64,000 nucleotides of DNA from Haemonchus contortus (taxonomy: Eukaryota; Nematoda; Chromadorea; Rhabditida; Trichostrongylidae). The stretch spans positions 8,910,491 to 8,974,490 of the forward strand of contig LS997566.1 in assembly GCA_000469685.2 (NCBI GenBank), given 5' to 3'. Each line of letters opens with the position of its first letter. The first letter of the stretch is position 1. Positions 60,440 to 64,000 of the stretch are shown here, in pieces. Under the pieces are notes generated by a model, which had not been told where the DNA came from, did not search any database, and saw only the letters and a list, made by a program, of their open reading frames with translations. A program made the translations under genes and the position numbers.

Positions 60440-60787
60440 TGTTGATGTAGGCAGCAGAGGTTCCTAAGGCAGCAGCAGAGACGACCTCAAGAAGGTGAGA
60501 AGGCGACGTTGTCAGTACCCGTAGATTGAATAAGAACGATAGTGAACGTACGCACGCTATCGAACTTGCCACACCAATTATGATGAACGATGGTTATCAA
60601 CAGTGGAATGCGAATACTTCACTGAAACAAAAAAATTATGAATATAACAGAGCAAAATGGTGAATGTTTATAAAAATGAATTGTCAATTTAGCTGTCGAA
60701 CACAGCAACATAACAGATGGCTTCATGGTGAGCCATGACATGAAAGAAAACAAAAGCGCACAGGTTAGGGCAGAGAAAACAGATGCA
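60440..60787 (-). CDS. Possible exons of a multi-pass membrane protein
   Basis: Two hydrophobic minus-strand segments with splice-like borders are seen. The first (from 60787 after TTTTCAG) reads ASVFSALTCALLFSFMSWLT. The second (about 60590-60440, ending before GTGAGT) contains FIIIGVASSIAC and EVVSAAALGTSAAYIN. Together they suggest three membrane helices of a small tetraspan-type protein. Family not recognised, and joining and frame are uncertain. Confidence 0.3.
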
Positions 60788-60837
60788 CTGAAAACAAGAA
60801 AGGTTAGACCGCCAGTGTTACCCGTATTTGTTTTCAA

Positions 60838-63800
60838 TTAAGATTACTGCTGAGAGGTGAATGCCAAATTAATCTACACGATAGATTGTAGAGGCTAAGA
60901 AACATACAAATTCGTATTGATACCATCCCAAACAGATTTCAAATCTCAGAATTGGCTCCGGAAGGACGCGATAGCTAAACCTTTCGGTGGGTGACGATTG
61001 GGGATTTGATCCAAAAATTTTACCTACTGGATCACAACCTTGAAACTACGGACAAATTACTTTAGAGCTTCACGTCTCTGGGTGAAATGAGTGAATATTC
61101 TACTTCCTAAAGACTAACTCCTTTTCAGCTTGAACGTTCAACAAAGAGCTTCTTTGGTTGCTCAAGGTATTGGCCAACAGCAGTGGATCATCGCCTATGA
61201 TAAACTAGAGAAAAGTACACACTTATCCTAGGCCTAGCTTTCGACGATTCTTATTCGAAATATTGAAATATTGTTGAGAAAATATTTTCTGCACGTCACA
61301 AAGTGCATGGCTCAATATTGACACTGCCATCACTTTCGTCAATGGTTTAAATAGATTGACTGAAAAAGGCTATGGCGCAGATTATATACATTCTCAGTTT
61401 CGGCGATGACGTCCACCTTTTGAAACAGAAGCTGTAAAAAGGAATAATCGATAGCTACCAAAGCTGAAAGCAGGGGCGTTGACGTAATGGAGTCCTGTCA
61501 GAATCAGGCCCATTTCATCAGGCTGCATGACTTGAAAACGTAATTACCATTGTTATAGCTTGGAAGTTTAATTTTGCTAAGAATTTGGGAATGTCTGGGA
61601 GCAAGAGCACGGAGAAGGAAGCATTCTCTGCTATTGGTATATACGGCTATCGAGAATGGAGGAAAGGATTATGAAGAAGCAATTTCAGCGGGACAGGACG
61701 ATAGGAATGAGGGGTTCTTTCACAAATCGAGACACCTATGATGGGCCCTATTCCTTACTGAATAGTCTTCATTGGAGATGTTCCTATAGATACAACAAAT
61801 GGAAGCTTGGGATATCGAGGTGAAGAGTCGATAAAACATCTGTATTCGTGATACTGTACCAGCTGGCCTCCTATGCCCTCTCTGTCCTATTCGATCAGCT
61901 GCTCTATTCTTGGATTCAGCGCTGGAAGAGTAAAGTCACGCCCTCATCAAAATCCCTTCATATACACCACCATCACAAACTTTTCCTAATATCCTCCCTG
62001 TAAACTGAACTTTTAGGACAAGCGATAACGAGTTACTGCGGTGGCTGTACCTAAGAATGTGTACTGCAAACAATTGAACAAGAATCGAAGTCGCAAGAGG
62101 GGAGAGGTTCAATTCGATCGGGTTGTTAGGCTTCTTAAGAGGTTTCTTTGACTGGTTCTTGCAATGTGCTTTCTAAAAGTGCTGTAATGGGACTATAGGT
62201 AAAACACAAGGTACGGATCAAATTTCCCTGCTTTTCTTTTACACGAAACTCTTCTGCTTTCTAGAAAAGCTTGCAGAAGGAATGCATTACAAGGGCTCCT
62301 TAGCAGAAAAGCCCATGCCTCATTACCAATGTGCACAACATAACACATCAATGAATCATGCAAAGGGCAAAAGAAAACGATGGGGCAGTGTAAGAACGTC
62401 AATAATGAAAGAAATGGGAATTTCATAAGCAAGGGATAATAACTGTAAGTGTTTTAAGAACCCTTTTCGAAATTGGCAACAAATAGTTGATTTAAGGACC
62501 TCTCTGACTCACATCCTCACGTCATTCGGTAATTTCAGCCTCGAGATTCTAGCCACGCAGTTTTTCTGTGTATCCATTAGGTTGGCAACTATGTAACTTC
62601 AAACAACATTCACGGTAAAGGGGGTAACATCTGCTTTCCAAAGGGCTTTAAATTCCTAGATCAGGTACCTGGGTGTTTTATGGTCTCCATAGAACTGGGA
62701 GCACTCCGTTCTTACCTAATATTCGGCTGAAGCGCGGAAAAACCGTTTTGAGATGCCCAACTCAACAACCTGCAATGCGCCAATCGCAAAACCATTCAAT
62801 ACCAGTTACCCAGACACTAATAAGCGATGTAAGAACTGTTCTATACCATTGAAGACTCCATTTCTGCGACGATTCGAGTCAGGAACTGGTATGACGAGGG
62901 TTTTGTATGCAAACAAGGTTTTAGTAAGAAAGGCAGAGAGAACCAAATATAGGCAAGCAATTATCGGAAGTTAGAGGCCAACTGTAGAGGAGTAGGGGGC
63001 ACTACCCTGCACTCAGCCTGATGTTTGAAAAGCGACGCTGGGCGCAGCGAGCCATCTGCTGCTGCGGAAAGCCTGCCTGGGCGGCTGCATGAACACATTT
63101 TGCTGGCATACTGTAAAGCGGTTAGCAATCGAACAGAAAAAAGGAACTGCTGCACAAACTACATTAAAAAGGATGCCAAATAAATCAAAACAATATCCTT
63201 CACAGCGTGATGCCCCACGTAGGCAGATTTTCTGAGAAGAAGTTCTCACTGCTATGCAAATAATGCTCTCCATTTCGTGGAATAACTCTTGAACCAAAAA
63301 GAATACTCAGGAAAAAGGGAAAATCCCAGCAGTTACTTTGCGACTGAATTCTTTTTCTAAACTCTACGAAATATGAAAAGTGACATGTGCCTAACTGCTA
63401 AACGCTCGTCCTAATGCACCTCTAAAGGTGATTGACAATTATTCGGCTCGATACTGTCAAAACCGGCAGGTGCACTACTTTGCAAAAAAATCGAAATCGC
63501 CAAGGTGACCGTTACTATCACAAAAACCACACAATTGAATCCTGCTCCGGTTGAACCCGACGGCAAGTAACCTACGCATCACGAGCGAGGGCCGTAGAAA
63601 CGTTCTGCCCCAGAAATCGGTAGAGTTATCCCTGCTATGAAGAGATTTCCGTCATGCCAGACATACTATTGTAAATTTGCACAGACGGAACTACGAAATC
63701 AATAACTCATAACGAGCTTCTCCTTTTTGAGGGGACATTTTAAAAAATGCAAACCGCTGTCTCCAATGTAAATTAGCCCACATAACATGAATGTTTAAGC

Positions 63801-64000
63801 ATGCTGCCGTATGCTACAAAGGCATACGCTTGATATTCACCTTCTGTGCGCGTATTGTTCATTGAAATTACACAAAAATTCTGAATTAGCGATTTTGCAG
63901 CGGTGCAGCTTCGTCTCCCCCAACATTGAGCGCTAAAGCGCAGAGAAGGAGGAGCACCGACTTTGCAGGTCCATAGTGGTGCTTGGGAGAGCGCTTTGGC
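60838..64000. other. Stretch with no supported gene
   Basis: A GC-richer patch at 63010-63110 on the minus strand could be an exon (frame containing FPQQQMARCAQRRF, between TTTACAG and GTAGTG), but nothing links it to another exon. Otherwise unassigned to the window's end. Confidence 0.4.

Overview
The window reads as intron-rich eukaryotic DNA from a parasitic nematode, most likely a strongylid such as a hookworm. The evidence is protein content: tandem ShKT-domain secreted proteins, a double CAP-domain protein of the Ancylostoma-secreted-protein (ASP/SCP-TAPS) type, a WAP-like small cysteine-rich protein, nematode-style short exons with TTTCAG-like acceptors, and several decayed mariner/Tc1 elements. 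There are no bacterial operons. All gene models were built by hand from splice sites, reading-frame phase and protein motifs. No alignment or transcript evidence was available.

Layout. 1-15.5 kb is mostly gene-poor, holding two decayed Tc1/mariner elements (4640-5909 and about 13318-14480), SINE copies and one copy of a dispersed 230-bp repeat. 15.5-24.7 kb carries two convergent, paralogous ShKT genes: + strand 15541-20748 (two ShKT domains) and - strand 21614-24700 (four ShKT domains). 26.3-27.3 kb holds part of a - strand EGF-like gene. 28.2-29.5 kb is a complete but dead DD34D mariner resembling the hookworm bandit / Hsmar1 group.

30084-43383 is a - strand short-chain dehydrogenase gene, a clear DCXR (L-xylulose reductase, dhs-21) relative. 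Its fifth intron (about 9.7 kb) contains a second DD34D mariner, a 135-bp foldback hairpin and a 5.8-kb near-perfect palindrome (arms 33459-36260 and 36448-39249, 187-bp spacer). Each arm carries a whole double-CAP gene, so two almost identical copies sit head to head inside another gene's intron. In both copies the first CAP domain is broken by the same two frame-changing lesions, while the second is open. The only coding difference found between the arms changes a conserved CAP cysteine.

44.5-44.8 kb has the 3' exons of a WAP-like gene. 51.2-56.0 kb holds a - strand MEMO1-family gene (memo-1) with nine exons recognised and the terminal exon uncertain. 56-64 kb is largely unassigned apart from a SINE and possible membrane-protein exons near 60.4-60.8 kb. 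A tRNA-derived SINE family recurs at least seven times across the window.

The secreted genes (ShKT, CAP, WAP) are typical of strongylid secretomes, and DCXR and MEMO1 are conserved housekeeping-type genes. Nothing shows that they act in a single pathway.
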